Positions 25,861 to 37,400 of a DNA stretch of 64,000 bases are shown piece by piece. This DNA comes from Thuidium tamariscinum. Taxonomy: Eukaryota > Streptophyta > Bryopsida > Hypnales > Thuidiaceae. Numbering within the stretch: the first letter of the stretch is position 1; every line of letters begins with the position of its first letter. Position numbers and translations under genes: made by a program. The stretch lies in NCBI GenBank assembly GCA_947034885.2, contig OX344752.2, positions 2,728,001 to 2,792,000 of the forward strand, in the 5' to 3' direction. The notes below the pieces were generated by a model that did no database searches, was not told the origin of the DNA, and worked only from the letters and a program-made list of their open reading frames with translations.

Positions 25861-26200
25861 TAAATCACTACTTTATTGTTAGCTCAATGATAACTTACTA
25901 TATTTGTTTCAAAATGTGAAGACATTAAAAGAAATTTTTTCTACCACAACCAACTGAAATGCAACTATGTGTGGTATGTAACTTTCTTGCAACTACAACC
26001 TCATGTATTTGCACCAAATTTGATGTATACACTATTGTATTCACAAAATAGTCGCAAAGTAGTTGTAGATTGAAGTTTTGAGTTGCATGTAGTTGAAGTT
26101 TTGGATTACAAGAATGTAACCTCTAAAAAGGTCTCATTGGAGAAACTATTGTAGTTTCTATAAGTTGTCTTCACCATATTGACAAGCCTCTTAGATATGA

Positions 26201-26430
26201 ATAAGTGCAAGTTGTGGAATAGTAGCATTGTCTTAGTAAGGTCTACATAGATGTCTGTACATCGAGGATCATATGATACATCCATAGTATAATACTCCAC
26301 CAACCATGAAAGTGTTGTGTATAAGTGCAAGTTGTGGAATAGTTAGTGAGGTCTATATGGATGTTTGTATATCAAGGATTATGTGAGACATCTATAGCAT
26401 AACACTCTACCAACCATGGAAGTGCTTTGT
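26201..26430. repeat. Tandem duplication, 120-bp unit
   Basis: ATAAGTGCAAGTTGTGGAAT recurs exactly at 26201 and 26321, followed in both by related AGGTCTA(C/T)AT(A/G)GATGT and CTC(C/T)ACCAACCATG(A/G)AAGTG. The second copy has lost about a dozen bases. No coding. Confidence 0.6.
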
Positions 26431-27116
26431 ATAGGAAACTCTTAGATCCAACCATCGCTACATACACACCATCAACAATGTCTATTGTAACCGCTATGAA
26501 AAAAATAGCCTAGGAAAAACACACAAGAACATCAATTACAATTGAGTTCAAAAGAAATATGTAAAATGCTTACCTACAAAACAAGATTTATACACATTAA
26601 AAGAAAAATATGTATGCCACTGTATCTTATGCAACTGCCTTGCAACTACAATCCTCTATATTTGCACCAATTTTGACATAGTTGTACTATAATTGCAAAA
26701 TAGTCGCAAAGTAGGCACAAAATGAAGTTAATTTATGGTTATGGGAACATAATAAAAGAATTGATGTAAGGTGTTTTACATTCGATATCCATGACAATTG
26801 TCGATGTGGACAACTTTACATTTTGTAGAGTCCAATGTGCCTATCTACAACTGCATATAATCTAAATTTGATAGCAATTTAACTAAAAAACAATTGCAAT
26901 GCAACTACAATTCCACTAGACTGCAAGTGCAATGCAACTAGATTGCAATTACAATTTGACTAAAGTTGAATTAAAAAACGACTAGACTTTAACTTAAAAG
27001 ACAACTAGAATGCAACTACTATTAAGTCTTTCATTAATTGTCCCATATCAATGGTCAAGAATACCAATAGGTTGAATATATAAGAATTGTAAGTTATAGT
27101 ATTCTTGTATATTAAT

Positions 27117-27342
27117 TACTACAAGAAAAAGGGGCATTTTAAATATAGTCCTAGAGATAAGATTTTAAATAATGACCTTTTCAAGAGATTTTAAGTAAGA
27201 AATACGTATCTTTCTAGTAATTTTAGAAATATTAGAATTTTACTAGAAAGACATGTATTCTTAGTTAAAATCTTTTGAAAAGGCCATTACTTGAAATCTT
27301 ATTTTTAGGACTATACTTAAAACACCCCTTTCCCTTGTAGTG
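27117..27342. mobile_element. CACTA-type fold-back MITE, family A, copy 1
   Basis: The ends are TACTACAAGAAAAAGGGGC and inverted CACTACAAGGGAAAGGGGTG. AAT flanks both sides (27114-27116 and 27343-27345), a 3-bp target duplication. The halves are inverted copies (ATATAGTCCTAGAGATAAGA against TCTTATTTTTAGGACTATAC), so the element folds into one long hairpin. The CACTACAAG terminus equals that of the large CACTA element ending at 14455. Confidence 0.8.
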
Positions 27343-29265
27343 AATAAATTTTGATATTGAAATTATAATATTTCTACATTTTGTAGATTTTTACACTTTG
27401 TAAATTTCTACAACTTATAGATTTCTATAATTTGTAGATTTCTATAATCTACAAAAATCTATAAACATTTAAAGTTAAGAAAATTTTGGATGTGACAATC
27501 TAAAAAAGAAGATAGATCTAAAATTTTGAATCTACAAATCTATGAAATTAAAATTTCAAATTTTCAAAATCTATGACCTACAGACACATTGTAAATAAGT
27601 TGTAAGCTAATTGCATGCTAGTCGCAAACGAATTGCACTTTAGTTGCAAATGAGTTTCATAAAAATTGCAATTTGCAAACCAATTGCTTACAAATTACTT
27701 CCATGTAAGCAACCATATCAAAAGAATTCATCAACAACCTTTCAAGAAAGTTGTCGAATGAGAAACAACTTTGAAAATCTTTGCAATTTGTAGATGGTTA
27801 TTTTAATAGTATGGAAACTATTGAAAATATCTATAGTAGAGTTCGTTCACAGGGAAGAAGGAATCGGCCAATAAATAAACCCAAGGATGACTATTTGTCG
27901 TTAATTCCTAAGGATTGCACAATAGGAGATGAGAAAAATGCTCAATTGATCCCAATCTCACAATAGACATAACCCATAGCCATATTATAATTGAGACAGG
28001 GAAACTTAGCCAACCTTTGAATCTTTCTTCTATAGCTCCAGCTCTCTCCAATTCCAACCAGAATAATCTTCAATTGACTTTCTTTGAAGCTTGACTACAT
28101 CACCATTGCTCCATTCTTCCCAGCATGGCTTCTAACATCAATTGATTCACCAAATCTCCTTTTCTTTAATTTCACCAATCGGTCTCTCTCAAATAACCTC
28201 ACAGTTGCAATAGACCTTCTCAAATTCTAATTGTTCTGAACTATAGACTTTCTTCTCAGTTACTGATTCTATTGGGTATTTCATACAAGCCATCTCATCA
28301 CACACACGCAATTGCAAGATAAAATCTATAGACCTAAACACAGCCAACAACCATATCCACTATAGCTTCAAACACCAACCAGCACATCCACTACAATAGA
28401 CTCTCACGCCATGGCATACATGCATACAATAGAAAAATCAGCAAGCCATCACATCACACACAATTGACAGGCAATTTAATTCTATCCATTCAAATTCATC
28501 ACACACAACTCAATAGACTCCACATGCAAACATACACACAACTGCAAATTTACAATTGAATTCCGATTTGTATTCATCTCCGAAAAATATTACAATTAAT
28601 CCGCATAGTGTTTCACAGCCACCGCGCTCTGTAAAATCTATTGACTCACACCCACAGACACTAACACCGCAACTATAGACTCGCTTCTGCACACACTGAT
28701 TGCACTAAAACTATTGCTCACACCTACTGTTGGCCTCCACTACCGTAGGAGCTCTGGCTTCCTCCAGACTGCCTTCCCTTCCGTTGACAATAGCTTTAAC
28801 TACCATTTCAACCTCCAATAGTAACCGCCTTCAACTGACAATGGCCATTCATCCCATAGATTGAAAACTACAGATGATAATACTACCATAGCTGAAATAG
28901 ACTACCAACAATGGAAAGTTAACCCAAAAATACTCTCACACTATAGAAAATGTGTGAAGTTACCATAACCAAAAAGAATTTAAACAAAATTTACTATAGC
29001 TCTCAGACTACACAATTGCTTTGCAACTAGTGCAACTTGCCCAGTACAACTGTGGGCTCTAAATTGTCACTTAGTTGTAAACATCTCATGCAACTTCAAA
29101 ACTAGTTGCAAATAACAGTTATAGAACCCCTCGTTTTCTTCTAGTGGCATAAATCCTCAATGTTAATTCTTAGACTTGCATACTCTTATACAAAATCTCT
29201 TATTTCTTCCATTTTAATTGCATTATTGACTGCCTTGAATTGCACCTTCTTTGACTTTGATATTA
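27343..29265. other. Intergenic with scattered short Gln/Asn-codon-like repeats, no gene
   Basis: Contains runs of TTGCAA/TTGCAAC-like words and stretches of moderate G+C (28.0-28.9 kb). A 61-codon frame at 27781-27966 is unrecognised. Nothing supportable. Confidence 0.4.
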
Positions 29266-29477
29266 TACTAGAAGAAAAAGGGGTGTTTTAAGTATAGTCC
29301 TATAGATAAGATTTCAAGTAATGACCTTTTTAGGAGATTTTAAATAAGAAATATGTGTCTTTCGAGTAAAATTTTACTAAAAAGACATATTTTTTAAATT
29401 TAAAATCTCCTAAAAAGATAATTACTTAAAATCTTATCTCTAGGACTATACCTAAAATACCTTGTTCTCTTGTAGTG
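29266..29477. mobile_element. CACTA-type fold-back MITE, family A, copy 2
   Basis: Same family as the copy at 27117: left end TACTAGAAGAAAAAGGGG, right end inverted CACTACAAGAGAACAAGG, with inverted halves around AGTATAGTCCTA...TAGGACTATACC. TTA flanks both ends (29263-29265 and 29478-29480), a clean 3-bp duplication. Confidence 0.8.
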
Positions 29478-30088
29478 TTAGAGACTCTAAAACCTCTAAC
29501 TACGTAGTAGAAGATTGAAAATTGTCAAAAAAATAATATTGAACTTTGGCACAGAAAATAAAAAATCCTAGTGAAGTTTTGATCTCATGAACTTTGCCAC
29601 ATTTTTAGTACTTAATTTCTTTTGGAAAAAGAAACTCTCCCAAAAATTTAGGGTTGTGATTAATGCAAGCAATGACAAAGTCTATAAACTCACCTAAGTA
29701 GCCAACATGAAGAAAGTAGTGGGGCTCAAAATTCTTGTTACTCTCAATTAATGGTGGAGATACGCCCACCTTGTAGATCCAATGCATTACAAAGGTGAAA
29801 TAATGTAGGCACTGAAGCGCATCTATCGATTGAAGAAACCCTAATCATATGCTTTAGGCTTTCATTTAAGAGCTTGTCATCTTGAGAAGACAATAAGCGG
29901 TTATAGGGTGTATAAAAAGAATTGAACCATTGAATTTTTCTTTTTTGGCGATGTTAGAAAAAATTCACATGAATTTTTAACTCTTTGAAAAAGTATGGAT
30001 TGTTCATATGGTGTTCAAAAAGTGCAGTAGAAGAGAACCTAAAATCCTATATAAAGTTCCATCAATATGCAACAAAAATGAGGCATTT

Positions 30089-30445
30089 CAATAGTAAGAA
30101 CAATATTCAATAGGTTGTTTAGACATATTTAAGTGTAGTTTCCTTACAATATAGTAATAGTTATAATGTCAGAATTAGGTCACTACAAAATTAATTTCTG
30201 AACATATCAATAATAAGAACAATATTCAATAGGTTGTTTAGACATATTTAAGTGTAGTTTCCTTACAATATAGTAATAGTTATAATGTCAGAATTAGGTC
30301 ACTACAAAATTAATTTCTGAACACATCAATAATAAGAACAATATTCAATAGGTTGTTTAGACATATTTAAGTGTAGTTTCCTTACAATATAGTAATAGTT
30401 ATAATGCCAGAATTAGGTCACTACAAAATTAATTTCTGAACACAT
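30089..30445. repeat. Three near-identical 119-bp tandem copies
   Basis: The unit starts CAATA(G/A)TAAGAACAATATTC at 30089, 30208 and 30327. It includes AAGTGTAGTTTCCTTACAAT and ends with CACTACAAAATTAATTTCTG. Only a few substitutions separate the copies, so the amplification is recent. No coding. Confidence 0.9.
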
Positions 30446-32596
30446 CATTTTGTACAATTTTGAATTCTTTGATATAATGGACAATTTTTAGTTTCATTAA
30501 ATTAGTGTCACCTGTATGTACTAAATTAGTGTAGTGTAGTTTGTGGATTTAGTATCGTGATCTTCTCCAATGGTTGATTCTTGGGGACTTTTATACCAAA
30601 TATATTTTCCACTACAAGTCTTGAAATCTCAAACCTAAATATAAATATGAATTTTATTACAGTTTATTCTTTGTAATGTTAAAAGATTAATCTTCATATC
30701 AAAAACAAAAAAAAACAAAAAACCATCAATTAGGGCCCCATCGAAGAGGGACAAGACCATTAAGAAACTAAAGTGACATATATTTTTTTCAATTGTTAAA
30801 ATCATCATGTTTGAGTGGATGCTATTAAAAAAATAATCAAAGCATATAGTTAGATTTGAGTAGAGTCTTGATGATGGTAATGAAAATAAAACTTGTTCTA
30901 AAGTCATATTCACTCATTCACCAAATTTTTCCATGATATTCTTTCTTTTTTCTAAATGTGATTTAATAATTGTTCTGTTTTTGTAAATAATTGCAACAAC
31001 ATTTATAGTTCCTATAACATTTATTTAAAATGTCATGCCATCTCAAATGTAATAATATTTTTTTATTATGTTGTATCTATTTCTATATTATAAAATATAA
31101 ATTATTTGAATTGGTTCATATAGATACTAACTTTAAAGTTGTCAAAATCTTTATCATTTAATAATAATGTAAACCAATAATATTTAATCTTTCCCCAAAT
31201 AAAAGATACAAAAATAAAAGTTAATCTTAGAAGCATGTTGTGGTTCGAAAGTGATCAATGACTTTCAAAGAATATTGTAAAAATAAAGAATGCATCTACT
31301 AGTTGTTCATAATTAAATAGTCTTTTAAAGTATAATTAGTCAATCTCACAATAAATCCCAATATTAGGTCAAGGCAAGCTTAGTTTTCGTAGTAGATTTT
31401 CAAGCTTTGTCCCACCTTGGTACTCTATATTGTCCATAGGCTTTTATTCTTCTTTAACTTCCTCCTAAATTCTTTAAGAAAACTATTTAATTGTCTCTTG
31501 TTATTAACACCTTTATTTTTTTTGCTTCTCTTTTAAATTCTATGAAAATTTTAAAGGTATTCATTAAAATATAAACAAGTGGCACTCCGAATTATTTGAC
31601 ATCAATTTTGTATTAGATAAATCATAGAACTAAAAATAATTTTTTTAATAGAGAAGATCATACTCTAAACCCAATGAATGGTCCCTAGGACCAAAATATA
31701 AAAGCCCCATTATAGGTTGCCTACCTTTTCCTTGGACTTCATCAAAAGAAAAAAAGAAAAAGAATAATTACCAAAGAAATATGAATACAAAATTTGACTG
31801 GCACAAAAATATATTTGACGTAAAATTATGATTGAAAAATATGATTAGGCACTCTTCAAAAATATTTTCCACCCAAATTTTCCTTTACATGCTGCCAAAA
31901 GAAAAAAAAATGACTACCAAAAAGATGTGACTGTAAAATATGACTTGAGCAAAAATATGACTAGGCACTTTCTAAACATATTCCTTAGCCAAATTTACCT
32001 TAGACTCCCCCAAATATGAAACCATTGAATATAGATGCCAATTTCATTAGTCTTTAAAAATTCAACCCTCCAAATTGTCAATCACTTTTATAAACCTAGT
32101 ATAGAAAGAAAATGATATGATGTAACTACAAATCAAATATTCCTCTATTTTATGTTATTTAAATTTTGTATTCTTATCTTGAGATTTTTCTTTGAAATAA
32201 CCCAAGAATGAAGTTTATTGTAGGTGTCAATTAGATTTGAACATTTAAATCCATTTATCATACTTGATGCATGAAATCACATTTATGTGAGTATTTGAAT
32301 TGATGTCTTTGAAAAATCATAATGATCTCAAAACATGCTGAAGTATTTATGAACTTTGTAAGAAAATGAAGATGATATTATTATTGTATTATTATATTGT
32401 TCCTACTTCCATTTAATAAAATAAAAGTGATCTGAATTGGTTCATGAAGGGACTAATTTTAAAGGTGTCAAGACTCTAACACCCTCAATAACAATATAAA
32501 TCAATAAATCAATAATACAACTTGATTTATTGCTAAATAGCTATTTGCATGGTGATTTGAGTTCTAAAGAGGTTTTCGATTCTTCCCCTTATATCT
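30446..32596. other. AT-rich intergenic, nothing recognised
   Basis: Very low G+C, short homopolymer runs, and no repeat structure or coding frame that I can support. Confidence 0.5.
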
Positions 32597-32600
32597 TTAA

Positions 32601-33341
32601 CCCTTAAAGCCCTGAGGTGCGTTTTTTGGCATTATAGTTTTTTTAGGCAGCTCACCACGAATGGAGTTTTTATTTTTTTTCGCTGAAATTCTTACACAAG
32701 ATGTGCCCAAGGAGTAGCTTTAAGGCCCAACAATTTTTGTAACTTTTGACTTTGTGGTTAAAAAGTTATGGCATGATATGTTGTTTTCTTTACTCGGAGG
32801 GCAGCCTGGGCAGCTGAAAATACTTCTTTAAAAAAAACTTTTTTTTCAAAAGTAAAATTTCAAATTGATTTTTTAGGTTTTTATAGACATGGGAAACTTT
32901 GTTTCATCCCATTTGGATTAAGGAGTCAAAAGTTATGAGCAATTTTAGTTTGCGGGTAGGTATGGTTTTCAAAAATTACATACCTACCCACAAACTAAAA
33001 TTGCTCATAACTTTTGACTCCTTAATCCAAATGGGATGAAACAAAGCTTCCCATGTCTATAAAAACCTAAGAAATCAATTTGAAATTTTACTTTTGAAAA
33101 AAAAGTTTTTTTAAAGAAGTATTTTCAGCTGCCCGGGCTGCCCTCTGAGTAAAGAAAACAACATATCATGCCATAACTTTTTAACCACAAAGTCAAAATT
33201 TATAAAAAATTTTGGGCCTTAAAGCTACTCCTTGTGCACATCTTGTGTAAAAATTTCAGCGAAAAAAAATAAAAACTCCATTTGTAGTGAGCTGCCTAAA
33301 AAATTTATAATGCCAAAACACGCACCTTAGGGCTTTAGGGG
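32601..33341. mobile_element. TTAA-flanked 741-bp near-perfect palindromic element
   Basis: TTAA (32597-32600) is followed by CCCTTAAAGCCCTGAGGTGC, and the other end, read inverted, is CCCCTAAAGCCCTAAGGTGC next to TTAA (33342-33345). The two arms, each about 365 bp, are almost exact inverted copies around a centre near 32971 (GGGTAGGTATG against CATACCTACCC). Termini and target match piggyBac rules and resemble the element at 20660; the internal words TAACTTTTGACTCCTTAATC and ATGGGATGAAACAAAGC are related to that family. No coding sequence. It may be two copies joined head to head. Confidence 0.75.
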
Positions 33342-33345
33342 TTAA

Positions 33346-34917
33346 TGTTGGGGTGAATTGGCTTGTTTATTGAGCCACTCCAAGTCATTTGACGAATGCA
33401 AAACTAAAAGCCTCCTATTTTGTGCTTGATTAATTTCCTTCATGTACATGTATTATGTAATGGAGGGCCTTTGATAGCAAATATGAATTTATAATTTGCA
33501 AATTTTATTACGCGTGAAAAAATAATAAAATTTGGCATTTTCCTAAGTGGTTGAGAGAAGGTTCAATTCACCTTGGGTGGCCTATCTATAAGGTCACTGC
33601 ACCTAAAATCCCACACTTTCTAAAATTGCACACTACATACATATTCTTGCCTAAAATGTACTCTGACTATTCATGAGTTTATGATTGCTTTTAGGAACAC
33701 CTATTTTCAACACTTTGAAAATTTATATTTTTCTTCATACAGAGGCCAAAAAATGTATTCTAAAAGAATCTAGAATCTCCTCTTCACTACCAACATGACC
33801 CCACAAAAAAATTTCCAATTTATTCATGGGAACTTTGCAAAAATTGCTTATTTGTGTGATTTTAGGTGAGATTATTGAGTGTTGATTGAACCGATACAAG
33901 GTGGATGTGCCATGTTGAGATCGGGGTGACCGTGTTTATATTTCAGGTACAGCACATCCATGAAATTAGGTTTTGGATTTGTTGTCTACGTCGCCGAGTT
34001 TCGGATCCACGAAGTTTCAGTATTTTAAAAGGATTAGGTTTCAAAAAATTCCAATTAATTCATACTTTTGCCCCTCTTTCATAACATTCTATTTTCATAA
34101 CCTCAAGTAGCATAGCCATGGTAGAGCTCCCCCTCAGTGAGTAGTAAATAGTGTCTCTCCTTAATTCACTGGATTTCCTTGAATACTTACTACTCTTTCT
34201 AGCAAGGGAATCATTTGCTTATGGAATTTGATTGTTAGGGTCCACGACATGAATCCTTCGATTACTTTGTTTTATCTTGTGCACTGACTCTAGGCTTCAT
34301 GTGCTTCGAAGCTTTCCCGTTCCAGAGACCATCATATTTTCTTTTAGTGTTTGCTTTTGCCACACTTCCATGTAAAAAGATGCTTCATTGTTCGCTTACC
34401 GGCAATCAATGGATAGGGCTTGATGGTCAGTGTTCATTACACTGTCACCCATGCCTGTGAGAACACGCTATCCTAAGTCTTAGAATTTATGATTTTGGGT
34501 ACAGATTTCCCAAGAACCAGATTTTAGATTCTGATTGATTTTCTCCAGAACTGAAGAAGAGCAGGATCAGCAGCAGCAGAGTTGATGCGAACCCTTTCAG
34601 ACTTTAAATCCACATGCAACTCAGCCCTAAACCTGCAGTTCCTACGCAATATACTCCATCAAGGAAAAAGAATTGGTTCTTAATTCTGAATACCGGTATC
34701 GTCCATTACCTATACTGTGCCAGGAAATTGAGCAATTCTTGCAAGCTCGGATTGCTAGAAATCCAAAGTCTCTCAGCTGAAATGCAGATTGCAAGCGCTG
34801 TGCAATTCAGGCTGTGGCAATCCTAAACTGAAGCATGAAATTGACATCGGAGGGCCTGGATCCGACCAAAATGAATATCGTTCAGGGTCTAATCAGGGCC
34901 TGATTAGGGCACGATGA
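33346..34917. other. Intergenic, partly gene-flank
   Basis: AT-rich at first, then G+C rises after about 34.1 kb toward the dynein light chain gene, whose 3' untranslated region should lie in the last few hundred bases. A 70-codon plus-strand frame at 34614-34826 is unrecognised. Confidence 0.4.
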
Positions 34918-35553
34918 CTAAGTAGCAGCTTTGAAGAGCATGACAGCCAGTCTTCCAATGCAGAAGTGAATGAAAGAACCCGATGAATGCGTGATGTAGG
35001 AGCCAAAGCTAACACCGGTCACACACTGCCATCCTGGTCCATAGGCCTTGTCAAATTGCTGCAGCAAGGCAAAGCCAAACAGAAATACGAGACAGTAAGC
35101 CGTGTACGAATTTGACAAGCACTGAAAACTTTACGAACTAATAACATTCAACTTGGTTTAGGGTAACTTACGTAATCAGTCCACTATTTGAATTATTACT
35201 ATGCAAAATAGGATTGGTCCTAAGCAGGCTCGAACTAAAAGTCTGTATCCAATTTGTGAAATTAATTTCGTTGACTTTCGAATAAAGATGCATTGTTGCT
35301 ATGGCTCCACACAGATAGCAAAAGTTTAGCACTGGTCACTTTTGCGCTATCGTACCTTGATCATGTAGCAAGCGATTTCCTTGAAGTCCGTCGCGTTGTG
35401 CGTGTCCAAAGCTTCCGACGCAATGCGCAACGCATGCGCCTGCATTCCTTGTGGCATGTCTGTCTCGCCGATCAGCGTCTGCTCATCTGGAATTTGAGAT
35501 GGTTCTCTCGACTTCGCCTTTCGGCTCACCAGTGAGGGAGTACTGTCCAGCAT
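34918..35553 (-). CDS. Dynein light chain, LC8 type
   Basis: Two coding exons, 35553-35356 and 35058-34918, with intron borders AAG/GTACGA and TTGCTGCAG/CAA, phase 0. The product is 112 residues. After a 30-residue Ser/Lys-rich leader, the LC8 fold is complete: MPQGMQAHALRIASEALDTH helix, DFKEIACYMIK helix, then across the splice QFDKAYGPGWQCVTGVSFGS and the diagnostic YITHSSGSFIHF and IGRLAVMLFK strands. LC8 is a dimeric hub protein that binds short peptides in dynein and in many non-motor partners; plants keep it even where dynein heavy chains are lost. A good acceptor (CTTTGACAG at 35571-35579) just upstream of the ATG implies a non-coding first exon further upstream. The stop is TAG at the normal family end. 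Confidence 0.92.
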
Positions 35554-37400
35554 CTTGCTCGAAGATCGTGCTGTCAAAGAAAAGAGGTGAGAAAATAATT
35601 TTTGATAAATGATCGAAGGAACAGCTGGGGATTGGAGTGATACTAATGCGCACCTCTGGAAGGAAGTGCGTACAGCGACGGAGGACACAAACGTCATCGA
35701 TACACCTAAGTTATTTGGCAGCGTCGGCAATAGAGTAAATTAATGTCAATAGACGGGCACCTCGCCATGAATTAGCCAAAGGCTTCAGAATGACAAGACT
35801 CGAAAACAAGCTACGGTGTGGAGGTTGCAACCATTCGCAACCATCAAAGATGACTGGTGACAAAGCCTATCAATGTGAGAGACCTAGCGCGCGGTACGCT
35901 AAATGTTATCACACGGGCTCCAATTTCGGAAGCCTCGTGTAGTAGATCACAACATATTGTTGACCTTCGGTACGAAAAACATCACTGAATATCACCGAAC
36001 TCCACAATGCGACATTTCTAAAGCTAAAACTCTATGAAATGGATATGAACCTCAAGAATGCCGACCGACATGCATGGTCGAAACGGCCAGCTCCACGCAA
36101 CCTCTAAGTAATACTCAAGGTCAAGTCCAGGCTTCACCAAACAAATTGGACAAAGAATCGTAATACATACCAAATCCGAAATTTCGCGATGGTTTGAAGC
36201 TCTAAATTGGCAGCATTCTTCCGCGAGATCTCACAAGATGAAGTTCGCAAGAGCACTGATCATCCTGCTACTCCCACGGGCTTCTTCCCTATCTCGTTCG
36301 AGCTCGAGAGAAGACGTGCGTCCGAGATAAAAATCAACTCGATAGTTGTGCAGCCATTACTGCAGGTGCGGAGACTCTGGCAAGCAAATGGTATCTGAGC
36401 GCGCACCAATTCTGTGCGACTCACATAGATCCTCCTCCAACAACTATTCCGTCCTATCTTTCGGCGATACCTGATGTGGACGCAACCACTGCAGCTTCCT
36501 CGGATCCGCGTCTTCCTATAATTGCTCGTCCGTCGCTCTTACATTTAGCTATCTGTGTAAAATCAAATTTTAAAAAAACACACATAAAAGTCTGCTCCCT
36601 CTGTAAAAAATCAAAATTTTAAAAACATTTCCATACGGACCATAGCCAGGCGAATCTCGGAATCTGCATCAAACCGAACGGTTACTTGAAAAAGAATGAC
36701 AGATGCTTCCCGAAAGCCACGATGCTTCTTACTATTAAAAAAAAAGACTACAGCTCGTAGGCCTGTTCGAAGCTATCTTTGCAACTGCCAAAAACTTACT
36801 TACTTACACACAGTGCAGGATGACAGACATCCGCCAAAGTATCAAATTCTCCAGCTCTGGAACCTGGAAATGTCTGCAAATTGTTAGGAACGTCGTTTGT
36901 GAATCCTTCCATTTGAATGCTTGTGTTTCTCACTTTCTCTTCCTCCTATCGGTAAGCACCACATCTCGTCTACGTACTTTGTCACTCTTGGTTTCTCATG
37001 ATTCGCACGCTTATATTGTGTGCCCTATGGTGTGAGGAAGGGCTTTCGGCTACTCTTTCCAAATGCACTTGTAAATCATCGGTCCTAGCTTGTGTCCTTG
37101 ATTGCTGACACTTCATCGGAGTGTCAAATCATCGTGTACTTCAAGCTTTCATCAACCGAAGTCCACCAGCAAGCACTCACTACTTCCAAAAAACAACCAT
37201 AACATTAGGGCTTGTCCCACCTTCTTCAACACTGTTGTAATTCTCAGAGGGGGCAGTTCCAAGTTGGCAATTTGTCAGAAGTGCAGCTTGGTTTCTCTAA
37301 GAATTCAGAGTGCCATTTCTTCTTGTCTAGAGGTGAAAAAATGTTTTCAAGGAAAATTTTCTTAAAGGAAAATTCTTAAAGGAATTTTGTAATTTGGTTG
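35554..37400. promoter_or_regulatory. Upstream region of dynein light chain
   Basis: G+C is higher than in the surrounding intergenic DNA up to about 37.4 kb. It should include the non-coding first exon and promoter of the LC8 gene. Several small frames on both strands were inspected and none was recognisable. Confidence 0.35.

Noticed and set aside
35293..35535. Plus-strand frame opposite LC8 exon 1
   Set aside because: Antisense shadow of the LC8 coding exon.
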